Notes: a model not told the origin generated them from the sequence alone. 64,000 nucleotides of DNA from JL08 sp963765555 (GCA_963765555.1 CAVXWX010000007.1:1-64000); one strand, 5' to 3'; shown: positions 17,523 to 27,861, numbered from the stretch's first letter. Translations and numbers: made by a program.

Positions 17523-18626
17523 ATGAAGATCAAATCAATAGAAACCTTCAGCAACGAATTTGTCGGATTTGTGCGCGTCACAGCCGAAGATGGCGCGCAA
17601 GGCTGGGGGCAGGTTTCAACCTATCATTCCGATATCACAGCGCAGGTTTTGCACCGGCAGGTCGCGCCGTGGACCCTTGGGCAGGACACGACCGACCTGG
17701 ACGATTTGCTGGATATCGTGGCCGAGCGAGAGCACAAATTTCCCGGATCCTACCTGCGCCGGGCCATGGCAGGGCTGGATACAGCGATCTGGGATATGCG
17801 TGGCAAACAACAGGGCAAAAGTGTTGCGGAACTGCTGGGCGGTACACCGGGAACCATCCGCGCCTATGCATCATCCATGAAACGCGACATCACCCCGAAA
17901 GATGAAGCCGAGCGGATGAAGAAACTGCGCGATACCTATGGTTTTGATGCATTCAAAATGCGGGCCGGCGCAGAAGTGGGCCGCAACCGCGATGAATGGC
18001 CGGGCCGCACGGAAGAGATTATTCCAACCATGCGCCGCGAAATGGGCGACGATGTCGCTCTGTTGATCGATGCCAACAGCTGCTATTCTCCCAACCGCGC
18101 CATCGAAGTCGGGCATATGTTACAGGATCATGGGTTTTCGCATTTCGAAGAACCCTGCCCCTATTGGGAACTGGAACAGACCAAACAGGTCACCGATGCG
18201 CTGGATATTGATGTGACAGGCGGCGAACAGGATTGCGACCTTCCCACATGGCGCCGGATGATCGACATGCGCGCGGTAGACATTGTTCAGCCCGACATTT
18301 TGTATCTGGGCGGAATGTGCCGGACCATGCGGGTTGTGCGCATGGCAGAGGCGGCGGGTCTGCCCGTCACCCCCCATTGCGCCAATATGTCATTGGTCAC
18401 GTTGTTCACCATGCATCTTTTGCGCGCCATCCCGAACGGTGGAAAATACCTCGAATTCTCGATCGAAGGATCCGATTACTATCCGTGGCAGGACGGGCTG
18501 TTTGTGACCTCGCCTTATGAAATCAAAGACGGGCACGCGACCGTCACGGATGCGCCAGGTTGGGGGGTGGAAATCGCACCCGAATGGCTGGCGCGCTCAC
18601 AATACCAGATCAGCGAACTTGACTGA
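17523..18626 (+). CDS. Mandelate racemase/muconate lactonizing enzyme family protein (KxR type)
   Basis: Second enolase-superfamily enzyme, 367 residues, only distantly related to the one at 8877-10016. The barrel contains FKMRAG (KxR instead of KxK), metal ligands in LIDANSCY, HFEEPCPYW and TGGEQD, then VQPDILYLGG and TPHCANM, giving the Asp-His dyad. This suits an acid-sugar dehydratase or an epimerase of the mandelate racemase subgroup. The ATG follows GAAGGGAAACAG and lies 11 bases after the GMC oxidoreductase, so the two are probably one operon. Its 3 prime end overlaps the convergent SGNH hydrolase gene by 17 bases. The substrate is unknown. Confidence 0.85.
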   Translation: MKIKSIETFSNEFVGFVRVTAEDGAQGWGQVSTYHSDITAQVLHRQVAPWTLGQDTTDLDDLLDIVAEREHKFPGSYLRRAMAGLDTAIWDMRGKQQGKSVAELLGGTPGTIRAYASSMKRDITPKDEAERMKKLRDTYGFDAFKMRAGAEVGRNRDEWPGRTEEIIPTMRREMGDDVALLIDANSCYSPNRAIEVGHMLQDHGFSHFEEPCPYWELEQTKQVTDALDIDVTGGEQDCDLPTWRRMIDMRAVDIVQPDILYLGGMCRTMRVVRMAEAAGLPVTPHCANMSLVTLFTMHLLRAIPNGGKYLEFSIEGSDYYPWQDGLFVTSPYEIKDGHATVTDAPGWGVEIAPEWLARSQYQISELD

Positions 18627-19368
18627 CAATTGCTTCTGACCGCTGCAGATGCGCCTTGTTTTGGCGCTCTGTGATTGTGGTGCTGATACGGTCTGCCCAC
18701 GCAGCATAGACCTGCGCACCGGGATGAAAGCCGTCAACCGCCATTGCGCTTTGATCCAGAGGCAGATCAAGCGCGACATAAGAACAGTCAGACTGCGTCG
18801 CTACAAAACGGCGCAACCCCTGATCCAGCCGGACCGAATGGCGCCCGAGAACCCAACGCAGCGGGTTTGGCAGCAATGGAAACCCACCCATCGGCGGCAC
18901 ACCGGAAAAACAAATATGCTGCGCGCCAAACTGAACCCGAAGCAGGTTTGTCAGCCGTTCAACCTGCTTGCGCCAAAGAACCAAAGGCAGAAAGCGGGTC
19001 ACATCATTCACGCCCAGCGCCACGACGATCACGTTGTAGGATGGGTCGTTCTGGTTTTGCAGGTGGCGAATTGTATCCAGCGTCGTTACCCCGGTTTTCG
19101 CGACCAGACGCCAGTCAACGCAATACGTACCGGCCAATCGCAATGTCACCTGACCCGAAAGCGCCTCTTGTTGCGTTTCCACGCCAACCCCGGCGGCAGA
19201 GGAATCCCCGACAATCAGCAACTTAAGTGCAGGGCCATCACCCAAAACACCGGTACGCATCCCACGGGGTTCAGGCAGTTTCATTGCTTTCTTCCGCACG
19301 AAAACGGCCTGGGCGATCAACAAAGGCGACAACACAATACGCGCGACTACATCCAACGCCATAATCAC
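18610..19368 (-). CDS. SGNH/GDSL-type esterase or lipase
   Basis: A 252-residue SGNH hydrolase. The catalytic blocks are in order: LLIVGDSSAAGVGVE (block I, Ser in GDSS), the KTGVTT region (block II Gly), VVALGVNDVTRFLP (block III, GxND), and AVDGFHPG (block V, DxxH). An N-terminal hydrophobic segment suggests an inner-membrane anchor or signal sequence. It is the last of a leftward group with SseB-like and uracil-DNA glycosylase-family genes, 25 bases after the SseB-like gene. The substrate is not predictable; the family includes lipases, acyl-esterases and polysaccharide deacetylases. Confidence 0.82.
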   Translation of the reverse strand: MIMALDVVARIVLSPLLIAQAVFVRKKAMKLPEPRGMRTGVLGDGPALKLLIVGDSSAAGVGVETQQEALSGQVTLRLAGTYCVDWRLVAKTGVTTLDTIRHLQNQNDPSYNVIVVALGVNDVTRFLPLVLWRKQVERLTNLLRVQFGAQHICFSGVPPMGGFPLLPNPLRWVLGRHSVRLDQGLRRFVATQSDCSYVALDLPLDQSAMAVDGFHPGAQVYAAWADRISTTITERQNKAHLQRSEAIVSQVR

Positions 19369-19393
19369 CCGTCTTTCAAATGCGTTGATCGGT

Positions 19394-20185
19394 TCATCTC
19401 AGAATGGGCGGCTTATCCGGATCAGACCCCGGTGCTTGCCTGTGCTCTTGACTGCCGGTCGTTGCAACCGGCAAATCAAAGCGCAATCCATACCGCGCCA
19501 TATGCGCCGCAGCCGGATCACTGGCCACAAAAAACCCGACATCGATTGCGCCAGCTTCGATCCCGGAAAAGGTCAACGCTTCGTTGGTTGCTTTGGCCAA
19601 TGCGGCCTTTGCGCCGTCCAGCGCATCGACAAACCCCAACAGATGCCCCTGCCCGCCATCTTCATAGGATACAGAAACCAGATAGGCGCTGGCCGCTAGC
19701 CCGCGCGCCGTTGCCAATTTGGTATCCAGCGCCGAAATCAGAACATCCGGCAAGCCGGTCGGGGCAGAATACCCGGATATCCGCGCTTCGATTTCCTGTG
19801 GCGCCTGACCAAGGGTCTGGTGCAACCAAAGCACGGCGGCAGGCGGGATCAGGATCGACGAAGAGGCCACATCAAGATTCAAGCCCAAGCCCATTTGCGC
19901 GGATGCCAGCATGTCGGCAACGCCCCGCCCTGACAGGGCCGCATAAGGTGCCGCCTGCCCGACAAACGCGCTTAGTCGCGCCTCACGATCAAAAACAAGC
20001 ACATATTGGCTGCCGTCCACATCGAACAACTCAGGTTCTATGGCATCCCCGTCTGCTTCTGATTTCAGCAGCACAAACAGTTCGGCATCTGCCAAGCGTT
20101 CGAAAAAGCGCAACCGCGGGGCGGAATCGTCTTGGGCGGCGTCCATCGCTGCATGGGCAAGATCAAGCGGCGTTGTTTCAGTCAT
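19394..20185 (-). CDS. SseB family protein
   Basis: A 263-residue protein whose N-terminal half matches the SseB N-terminal domain (APRLRFFERLADAELFVLL, then QYVLVFDREARLSAFVG). In E. coli SseB was named for a link with rhodanese/serine-sensitivity phenotypes, but its biochemical role is not settled. The C-terminal half looks like the SseB C-terminal domain. The start codon overlaps the end of the uracil-DNA glycosylase-family gene by eight bases, so the two are translationally coupled. No signal peptide or membrane segment is visible. Confidence 0.72.
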   Translation of the reverse strand: MTETTPLDLAHAAMDAAQDDSAPRLRFFERLADAELFVLLKSEADGDAIEPELFDVDGSQYVLVFDREARLSAFVGQAAPYAALSGRGVADMLASAQMGLGLNLDVASSSILIPPAAVLWLHQTLGQAPQEIEARISGYSAPTGLPDVLISALDTKLATARGLAASAYLVSVSYEDGGQGHLLGFVDALDGAKAALAKATNEALTFSGIEAGAIDVGFFVASDPAAAHMARYGLRFDLPVATTGSQEHRQAPGSDPDKPPILR

Positions 20186-20765
20186 GCAGAACCTCTTTTA
20201 CGCGGGCTTGGAGCGCCGGCAAAACATCCGCTTCAAACCACGGATTCTTTCTGATCCACGCGGTATTGCGCCACGACGGATGAGGCAAGGCAAAGATACG
20301 TGGCGCATGGGTCTGCCATGATTGTACGGTCTGGGTAACGGTCGATTTTGCCCCAAGATGCCAGCGATGCGCCGCCGCCCCGACGAGAACTGTCAGCTTA
20401 ATGGCAGGCAGCGCGTTCATCACACGGCTGTGCCACGTTTGTGCGCAAACGCTTGGTGGCGGCAGATCATGTCCATTTGCGTCGTACCCCGGAAAGCAAA
20501 ATGCCATCGGCACGATGGCAATGCGTGATCTATCGTAAAACCTCGGCTCGTCCAGACCGAGCCATGTGCGCAATCGATCGCCGGACGGGTCGGTAAAAGG
20601 ACGCCCCGATTGGTGGACCTTGGCCCCCGGTGCCTGACCTGCGATCAGTATTTCAGCCCCCGGATCGAACCAGGGAACGGGACGTGGCTGATGTGCTGTG
20701 GCCGTACCGGCGAACCTGTCCTCACAGATGCGACACGCGCGGATTTCTTCGACCAAGTCAGGCAT
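20178..20765 (-). CDS. Uracil-DNA glycosylase family protein
   Basis: Base-excision repair-like protein of about 195 residues. The uracil-DNA glycosylase fold is indicated by EILIAGQAPGAKVHQSGRPF (motif 1, substrate pocket), TDPSGDRL, and the C-terminal LPHPSWRN motif with the conserved His. Two Cys near the N-terminus (ACRICED) plus later Cys in MAFCF and PSVCA could hold an iron-sulfur cluster, but spacing is unlike standard family 4. The ATG at 20765 is preferred over one at 20807, since homologues begin near PDLVEEIRAC. Transcribed leftward as the first gene of a three-gene group. Whether it excises uracil is not certain. Confidence 0.8.
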   Translation of the reverse strand: MPDLVEEIRACRICEDRFAGTATAHQPRPVPWFDPGAEILIAGQAPGAKVHQSGRPFTDPSGDRLRTWLGLDEPRFYDRSRIAIVPMAFCFPGYDANGHDLPPPSVCAQTWHSRVMNALPAIKLTVLVGAAAHRWHLGAKSTVTQTVQSWQTHAPRIFALPHPSWRNTAWIRKNPWFEADVLPALQARVKEVLHD

Positions 20766-21056
20766 GCGGTGTAGATATCGCAAGCTGAACCCCCCAAGCA
20801 ATGCCATAGTGCTGGCGTTGAACGCGCAACGACATGTCGACCGCGATTATTGGACAAAAGGAAACCATAGCGCCCGAAACGGCACAATTTTGCCAATTCA
20901 GTTCTGTTTTACGCCCCGAATGACAGCATTGGCATTGTACTTCTCTGCCGGGATTCGACATAATGCCGTCAAAATCGTCCAATAAGACGTTAATAAACCT
21001 CTGTTAGAGAGGATGGCACGGAACCACGGGCCGACACGGGCAGCGCCGGAGCATTG

Positions 21057-21716
21057 ATGCTTGAGTTTGAAAATGTCAGCAAGTCCTTTTGGACGGGCAC
21101 ACAGCGCAAGGTCATCCTTGATCGCGTGTCCTTTCGCGTGGAACTGGGCAATTCTCTGGGCATTCTGGCCCCAAACGGCACCGGCAAGACGACCCTGATC
21201 AACATGATGGCCGGGCTTGAAAAACCTGACGAGGGCGAAATCCGCCGGTCTTGCAAGATTTCTTTCCCTTTGGGCTTCATGGGCGGAGTGATCAGCAAGG
21301 TCTCGGCCGTGGAAAACAGCCGTTATATTGCACGGATGTACGGGCTTGATCCCGATTACGTCGAAAGTTTTTGCCGCTGGCTGTGCAATCTGGATGAATA
21401 TTTCGAACAACCGCTTGGCACCTATTCGGCGGGCATGCGCGCACGGTTCTGTTTTGCGCTGATGTTGGCACTGGATTTTGATATCTACCTGATTGACGAA
21501 GGTATGCCGTCCACGACCGATGTGGAATTCAATCGCAAGGCCGGTGAAATTTTGCAGGAACGCCTGCGCACAACGACCATTGTAATCGTGTCTCATCAGG
21601 CCGAGACGCTTGAAAAATTCGCACGATCTGCAGCTGTTCTGGTGGATGGGCAGCTTAAAATTTTTGACACGCTCGAAGAGGCGAAACAGCTTTATGACTA
21701 CCAAACCCAAAGCTAG
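21057..21716 (+). CDS. Capsular polysaccharide export ABC transporter ATP-binding protein (KpsT-like)
   Basis: Cytoplasmic ATPase of 219 residues for ABC-type capsule or polysaccharide export. Walker A is LAPNGTGKTT; the signature region is TYSAGMRARFCFALML, with the YSxGM form typical of KpsT/Wzt-type exporters; Walker B is DIYLIDEGMP; and the switch His is in IVSHQAETLEKF. The 249 bases upstream, to the uracil-DNA glycosylase-family gene, contain no recognisable gene. No KpsM-type permease is seen next to it, although one is needed for transport. The following KpsE-like gene starts inside its 3 prime end (overlap of 23 bases). Confidence 0.87.
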   Translation: MLEFENVSKSFWTGTQRKVILDRVSFRVELGNSLGILAPNGTGKTTLINMMAGLEKPDEGEIRRSCKISFPLGFMGGVISKVSAVENSRYIARMYGLDPDYVESFCRWLCNLDEYFEQPLGTYSAGMRARFCFALMLALDFDIYLIDEGMPSTTDVEFNRKAGEILQERLRTTTIVIVSHQAETLEKFARSAAVLVDGQLKIFDTLEEAKQLYDYQTQS

Positions 21717-23392
21717 AAAATTCCGTATCAGACGGACACCTTCCGCGCCAACCGGCGATGCCGAACACGGCACGTCGTCGAGCCAGCAAAACAACGCTGA
21801 TCGTTCGACACCAGCGACAGAAGACTACCGGTCTGATCTGCGGCACCAGACAAGTGCGCACACAGAAGATCAGATGCAGGACTCTGAACACGTCAGCACC
21901 GATCTGGATGCCATCAAACGCGAGGGGTCTGACCGGCCGCCAGTTGCGTATGGCGCGCCGGGTCGCACAAAAACACAACCTTGCCCCGACATCGGATTTT
22001 GATGCGGTGCGGTTGTTGCGGATACAGGGCATTGATCCGTTTCAGCGCTCTAACCTGCTGGAACTGGTTGTGCCGCGGGCGGGCGCCGAACAGCGCGAAG
22101 GCGGCCCCGGCAATATGCTGGATGCCCTGCGTGCCCAAAAAGGCGGGGCGGGTTCCGAAGGCAAGAAAGTTCAATTGCCCCAAACCGTACCTACGCAAAG
22201 ACAAACTCTGCCATCGACCGGGCTGAGCCCGTCTGAACGGCGCGTCAAGGAAATCACCGAGATCCAACGCGACATCGCGCGCCGGCGTCGCCGGAAATTG
22301 GCGCTTCTGCTGACCCGTTTGTCGTTTTTCGTCTTCCTTCCAACCTTTCTTGCCGGGTGGTACTTTTTCGTCATTGCCACGCCGATGTATGCAACGAAAT
22401 CCGAATTCCTGATCTTGCAAGCGGACAATACCGGTGGCGGTTCGGGCCTTGGCGGGCTTCTTTCGGGCACCCAGTTTGCCACCAACCAAGACAGCATTGC
22501 GGTGCAATCCTACTTGCAATCCAAAGATGCGATGCTGCGTCTGGATGCGGACGCGGGCTTTAAATCCCACTTCACTCAGCCCTCGATCGATCCGATCCAA
22601 CGCATGAACGAAAACCCGTCGGCCGAGGAAGCGTACAAGACCTACAAGAAAAACGTGAAAATCGGATATGACCCGACAGAAGGTGTGATCCGGCTTGAGG
22701 TTGCGGCATCCGACCCCGATACAGCGCACGTTGTTCTCCACAAAGCTGATCGCCTATGCCGAAGAACGGGTGAACAACCTGACGCAGCAAAAGCGCGGCG
22801 ACCAGATGAAGGATGCCCAGCAAAGCTTTGAAAACGCTGTAGCTGGAGCGGCGCGCCGCGCAAGAGCACCTGGTCACACTACAACAACAGGGCGCCGTCC
22901 TTGATCCCGAAGGTGTCATCGCGTCGCTGCGCGGCCAGATCAATACCGTCGAAATACAGCTCCTTGAAAAAGAGCTGCAACTGGCCGCCCTGCTGGACAA
23001 TAGCCGCCCCAACCAAAGCCGCGTGGAAGGTGCACAAGGCGACGTTCGCCGACTGCAGGATCAGCTGGTGGAATTGAACGCCAAGATGACCGATGCCAGC
23101 CAGGGCGAAAACTCGCTGGCGCAACTGGCGCTGAACATCCAGATGGCACAGGCCGATCTCGCCACGCGTGATCTGCTGTTGCAGTCGGCCCTGCAATCAG
23201 GTCGAACAGACCCGCATGGAAGCCAGCCGTCAGGTGCGGTATCTGACAATTTCGGTGCAGCCGGTGCCATCGGAAGATCCGAGCTATCCCCGCGCCTTTG
23301 AAAACACCATTCTTGCCTTCCTGATTTTTGCGGGCATCTATCTGATGATCTCACTTACCGCATCCATCTTGCGCGAACAGGTAACATCCTAA
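21694..23392 (+). pseudogene. Capsule polysaccharide export protein, KpsE-like, with four frameshifts
   Basis: Inner-membrane/periplasmic coiled-coil partner of capsule export (polysaccharide co-polymerase-like family). The reconstructed protein is about 564 residues. It has a hydrophilic N-terminus, a basic DIARRRRRK stretch followed by a transmembrane helix (LSFFVFLPTFLAGWYF), a periplasmic region with long coiled coils, and a C-terminal membrane helix (NTILAFLIFAGIYLMISL). Reading it needs four one-base corrections, near 21925, 22732, 22840 and 23196, each removing an extra base. The length becomes a multiple of three, and no other stop codons or gaps occur. I think it is a functional gene damaged by sequence errors rather than a decayed one. 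Confidence 0.75.
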
Positions 23393-23395
23393 CCC

Positions 23396-24230
23396 ATGAC
23401 ACACGTAAAAATTGACGATCTGACAATCGGAAACGATTGCCCGCTGACGATCATCGCCGGCCCCTGCCAATTGGAAAGCGCGGATCACGCGCAGATGATC
23501 GCCGGGAAAATGAAAGAAGCCTGCGATGCGGCGGGGGCGCAGTACGTTTTCAAAGCCTCCTTTGACAAGGCCAACCGCACATCGCTTTCCGGCATTCGCG
23601 GTCTGGGCATGGACGAAGGGCTGGCCGTGTTGCAGGGCGTTCGCGATGCAATCGGCGTGCCCGTCCTAACAGACGTCCACAACGAGGCCCAATGCGCCCC
23701 CACAGCCCAGGCTGTCGATATTCTGCAAATCCCAGCGTTCCTGTGCCGCCAGACCGATATGTTGCTGGCCGCCGGAGAAACCGGTGCCGCGATCAACGTC
23801 AAGAAGGGGCAGTTTCTTGCGCCCTGGGAAATGGGAAACATCGTTACCAAAATCGAAAGCACCGGAAACAAACGCATTCTGTTGACCGAGCGCGGAACGA
23901 CCTTTGGCTACAACACGCTGGTGGCAGACATGCGGTCGCTGCCGCAGATGGCCAAGACCGGATATCCGGTTGTGATGGATGCCACCCATTCCGTGCAACA
24001 ACCCGGCGGCCAAGGGCGGCAGTTCCGGTGGCCAGCGCGAATTTGCGCCTGTTATGGCGCGCGCCGCCGTCGCGATCGGCGTTGCCGCCGTTTTCATCGA
24101 AACCCATGAAGACCCGGACAAATCGCCCAGCGACGGCCCCAACATGATCTATCTTGATCAGATGCCGGCCTTGATCAATGCGCTGATGCAGTTTGACAAG
24201 CTGGCCAAGGCCAATCCCGTTTCGATCTGA
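23396..24230 (+). pseudogene. kdsA: 3-deoxy-8-phosphooctulonate (KDO-8-P) synthase, one frameshift
   Basis: KdsA condenses phosphoenolpyruvate with D-arabinose 5-phosphate to make KDO-8-phosphate, precursor of the LPS inner core and of some capsules. Recognisable parts are IIAGPCQLES at the N-terminus, YVFKASFDKANRTS, VPVLTDVHN, INVKKGQFLAPWEM, LLTERGTTFGYN, VVMDATHSVQQPGG and, in the next frame, GGQREFAPVMARAA and FIETHEDPDKSPSDGPNM. One extra G in the GGG at 24014-24016 shifts the frame; removing it gives 277 residues, normal for KdsA. The ATG is three bases after the KpsE-like stop. An essential gene broken by a single insertion suggests a sequence error. Confidence 0.87.
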
Positions 24231-24257
24231 TATCATTGACAAGAGCGAGTATTCTTC

Positions 24258-25760
24258 GTGCAAAAACCTGCCCCCACCGTCACGCCCAATACATGGGATT
24301 TTCTGCGCGACCCGATGATCACCCCGACGGGGTTTCGCGAATATGATGCGCGCTGGAAATACCCGGACGAGATCAACCTGCCGGGCATCACCGCTTTGGG
24401 TCTGGGATTGGGCACACAGATGCATGCGCGCGGGATCAAACCTGTAATTGCGGTCGGCAAATGATTACCGCGACTATTCGCTGAGCATCAAAAACGCCCT
24501 GATCCTGGGGCTGATGCAGGCCGGTATCAGCGTCAAGGATATCGGCCCTGCCGTGTCCCCGATGGCCTATTTTTCCCAGTTCTATCTGGATGTGCCTGCG
24601 GTCGCCATGGTGACGGCCAGCCATAACCCGAACGGGTGGACCGGCGTGAAAATGGGGTTTGACCGCCCGCTGACCCACGGCCCCGATGAAATGTCGGAAC
24701 TGCGCGATATCGTTCTGGAAGGGCGCGGGCAGGCCCGCCCCGGCGGTGCCTATGAATTTGTCGACGGCGTGAAAGAGGCGTATCTCGACGATCTTGTCGG
24801 TGATTTCAAAATGTCGCGCAAGCTGAAAGTCGTCTGCGCCACCGGCAACGGCACCGCCTGTGCCTTTGCCCCTGAATTGTTCCGCCGCATCGGGGTCGAG
24901 GTGGTCGAAAGCCACAATACGCTGGATTACACCTTTCCGCATTACAACCCGAACCCCGAAGCCATGGAAATGCTGCACGACATGGCCGATAGCGTCAAAG
25001 CCTCGGGCGCGGATTTCGCGCTGGGCTTTGATGGCGATGGCGACCGCTGCGGCGTGGTGGACGACGAGGGCGAGGAGATTTTTGCCGACAAGGTCGGCGT
25101 CATCATGGCCCGTGACCTGGCCAAGATTTATCCCGAATGCCACCTTTGTCGCAGACGTCAAATCCACCGGGCTGTTCGCCGTCCGACCCTGAACTGATCG
25201 CCAATGGCGTCAAGGCGGATTACTGGAAAACCGGCCATTCCCACATGAAACGGCGGGTCAAGGAAATCGGCGCGCTGGCGGGGTTTGAAAAATCCGGGCC
25301 ACTACTTTCTGGCCGAACCGATCGGGCGTGGCTATGATTGCGGACATGCGGGTTGCGGTTGAAATCTGCAAGCTGATGGACCGCAATCCGGATAAATCCA
25401 TGTCCGATCTGCGCCGCGCGCTGCCACAAACCTGGGCCACGCCCACCATGTCGCCCTATTGTGCCGACACGGAAAAATACGACGATGCTGGACCGTCTGG
25501 TGGCCAAACTGGTGGCCAAGGCGGACGCGGGCGAATTACTGGCGGGTCGCGCGATCAAAGAGGTTGTCACCGTAAACGGCGCGCGCGTGATCCTCGACAA
25601 TGGCGCGTGGGGTCTGGTGCGGGCCTCGTCCAACACGCCCAATCTGGTGGTGGTCTGCGAAAGCCCCGAAAGCGATGCGGAAATGCGCGCCATATTCGCC
25701 GATATTGACGCGGTTATCCGCACCGAACCGTCGGTGGGCGACTACGATCAGACAATCTAG
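24258..25760 (+). pseudogene. Phosphomannomutase/phosphoglucomutase, six frameshifts
   Basis: Alpha-D-phosphohexomutase interconverting mannose (or glucose) 6- and 1-phosphate for nucleotide-sugar synthesis. Visible motifs are the phosphoserine loop MVTASHNPNG, the metal-binding ALGFDGDGDRCGVVD, and, after frame corrections, ADYWKTGHSHMK and the substrate loop GFEKSGHYFLAEP. Six extra bases occur near 24460, 25133, 25183, 25296, 25337 and 25485. Removing them gives 498 residues with no other defect, a normal family length. The start is a GTG at 24258. It follows kdsA, fitting supply of sugars for surface polysaccharide. Sequence error is the likeliest cause of the shifts. Confidence 0.82.
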
Positions 25761-25803
25761 TGGTACGACTGAATTCTTGCCCGTATTTGGGGCAAAAAGA
25801 AAA

Positions 25804-27762
25804 TCAGTCGAATAGCTTTTTCAGACTGCGCCCCAGTTCTTTTTCCAGCTTGTCCTGAATGGCGTCTTCGGTGGACTGGCCTTGCTCTGTCACGATGCCC
25901 AGTTCTTTTTCCAGGGCGCGCCCCACTTCTTGCTGAACCTGGTCTTCAATCGCTTTGCGTTCCTGTTCAAAATTCAACTCTAGCGCCGCGCCCACGTCGG
26001 GCACAATCCGGGGCGAAGCCCACGGGCCTGAAATACGCACCGGAATGGCAAGGCCACTGCCGGATCTGGCCCGCACCGCGACGGGCGTGATCAGATAATC
26101 AATATCCTGTCGGCCCAGACCAATGCGACCAACACCCCGGGTTTCAACCTGCGGCAGGATCAACAAAAGATCATCGTTCAGAACATCACCGTTCTGCATC
26201 ACCATCGAAGCCGTCAGGCTGTCGAATACCGTGGTGCCACCCCCAACGTCACCGGACCGGATCAACCGGTCCAGATCAAGGCCGGTGAATGTCCCACGCC
26301 CGACCGCAACTGATCCTTCACCAGACAGGGACCGCACGATCTGGTCAACCGATTGACCGGCCCCCAGAAACGCGAATTCGACATCTGCCAGCCCTGTCAG
26401 TCGTGTCCAGCCCGCGACGTCCGACAACACCCCGTTCAATGCGATCCCCGTTCCTTTCAGGGTACCGCCGGTCGAAAACCCGTTGCGATTGTTCAAGACG
26501 ACTTCGCCCGTGATACGCCCGTCATACGCACGGATTTCGCCAATTGTAACAACGGCGCGGGCGCGGGTGATTTGCACATCGATCCGCGTCGCATCAAGGT
26601 TCAGAGTTCCGAAATCAAGCGAACCGGTTGTCAGCGATACATTGCCTTCGAAGATGGACAGGGCACTGGCATCTATCGCAGTAGTGGACCACCCCGACGG
26701 CGTTGTGCCTGCACCCGCCGCAGGCGCGCCTGCCGTGCCGGCCGCATCACCACCAAGGCCCGACAGATCAAGGGCTTCGGCAGACAGGCGCGCGTTGATC
26801 TGTGGCACATCACCCAACTGGATATCTGCATCTGCACGCAGGTTATTGCCATCAAGCTTCATCACCGCGTCGCGCAGCGCCAATGCACCATCACGTGTCA
26901 GGGTGACCTTGGCGCGAATGTCGGCCTTGCGCCCCAATCCCTGCGGGACATCCACCGGCCCAACACCCAACGCGTTCAGGAACGCGCCGGTATCCGGCGT
27001 CGTGATCTGTGTCTGGCCGGCCAGTTCGCCCAGAATTCCGGCAACGCCTTCAAACGTCACCGCGCCCCCCGGCCCCGCAACCGCAACGGACACCGGCTGC
27101 GGCCGGCCTTGGCTCCAGTTCGCAAATTGCGCGATGTCGACTTTTATGGACAGCGGTTCGCCCGTCGGCCGTGCGGTGGCGTTGAACTGTGCCGCACCGG
27201 CCGGATCAGGCCACAACAGAGTGAGATCAACATTGCCGATATCTATCGTGTCCTGCCCTTCGACCGCATAAATCAGGCGGGCGTTTTTGACATCAAGATG
27301 TTCCAGAACGAATTGATCCTGGCCCGCCCCCTGATCGGGACCGGCGGGCGCAGACCCGGTGGTTGAGGGCGCTGCTACCGGCCTGAACAACCAGTTCGCC
27401 CGCCCGTCTGCACGTTGTTCTAGCCTGACGACCGGGTTTTCCGCCTCAACCTTGGTGATGCGCACATCACCGCCAAACAGGCCGGCCGTATTGACCCCGA
27501 TGGACAGACTGTCTGCGGCAAACATCGGCCCTTGGTCTGACCAGCTTGCGTTGGCAAGGGTGACCGGACCTGTCGCAATCCCCAAAACCGGCCACAACGT
27601 CACCTGCGTTTCTCCGCGAAACACCAGATCACGCCCTGTCTGCGCTTTGATCTGGTCGGCGGCGATACGGGCGATCCTGTCGCCGGGCAGCAACAGGACC
27701 GAGCCGATTGCAACCACGGCAATCAAAAGCAGAACACCGGCCAGACGTATCACCCACCGCAT
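25804..27762 (-). CDS. AsmA family protein
   Basis: Large AsmA-like protein, 652 residues from the ATG at 27762, which follows AAGGAG; an upstream ATG at 27816 is less well placed. It has an N-terminal signal-anchor (MRWVIRLAGVLLLIAVVAIG), then the AsmA N-terminal motif (KAQTGRDLVFRGETQVTLWP) and a long beta-rich periplasmic region ending in LPQVETRGVGRIGLGRQDID, typical of the AsmA C-terminal domain. AsmA-like proteins are thought to help move phospholipids to the outer membrane or maintain it. The gene is fully intact although it lies between two heavily frameshifted genes (phosphomannomutase and rimO). Confidence 0.85.
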   Translation of the reverse strand: MRWVIRLAGVLLLIAVVAIGSVLLLPGDRIARIAADQIKAQTGRDLVFRGETQVTLWPVLGIATGPVTLANASWSDQGPMFAADSLSIGVNTAGLFGGDVRITKVEAENPVVRLEQRADGRANWLFRPVAAPSTTGSAPAGPDQGAGQDQFVLEHLDVKNARLIYAVEGQDTIDIGNVDLTLLWPDPAGAAQFNATARPTGEPLSIKVDIAQFANWSQGRPQPVSVAVAGPGGAVTFEGVAGILGELAGQTQITTPDTGAFLNALGVGPVDVPQGLGRKADIRAKVTLTRDGALALRDAVMKLDGNNLRADADIQLGDVPQINARLSAEALDLSGLGGDAAGTAGAPAAGAGTTPSGWSTTAIDASALSIFEGNVSLTTGSLDFGTLNLDATRIDVQITRARAVVTIGEIRAYDGRITGEVVLNNRNGFSTGGTLKGTGIALNGVLSDVAGWTRLTGLADVEFAFLGAGQSVDQIVRSLSGEGSVAVGRGTFTGLDLDRLIRSGDVGGGTTVFDSLTASMVMQNGDVLNDDLLLILPQVETRGVGRIGLGRQDIDYLITPVAVRARSGSGLAIPVRISGPWASPRIVPDVGAALELNFEQERKAIEDQVQQEVGRALEKELGIVTEQGQSTEDAIQDKLEKELGRSLKKLFD

Positions 27763-27861
27763 CGAGATACTCCTTGTTGATAAATCAGAGGTAGACCGCA
27801 TCCGGGGGTACCGCAAGCTTGACCTCTTTCCGCGCGATCACGGATCGCGTATAGCGCGGGG

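Noticed and set aside
18649..20283. Open frame of 544 codons on the plus strand
   Set aside because: It runs antisense through the SGNH, SseB-like and glycosylase genes, all with recognisable motifs; its own translation resembles nothing and is rich in Arg, Pro and Gln.
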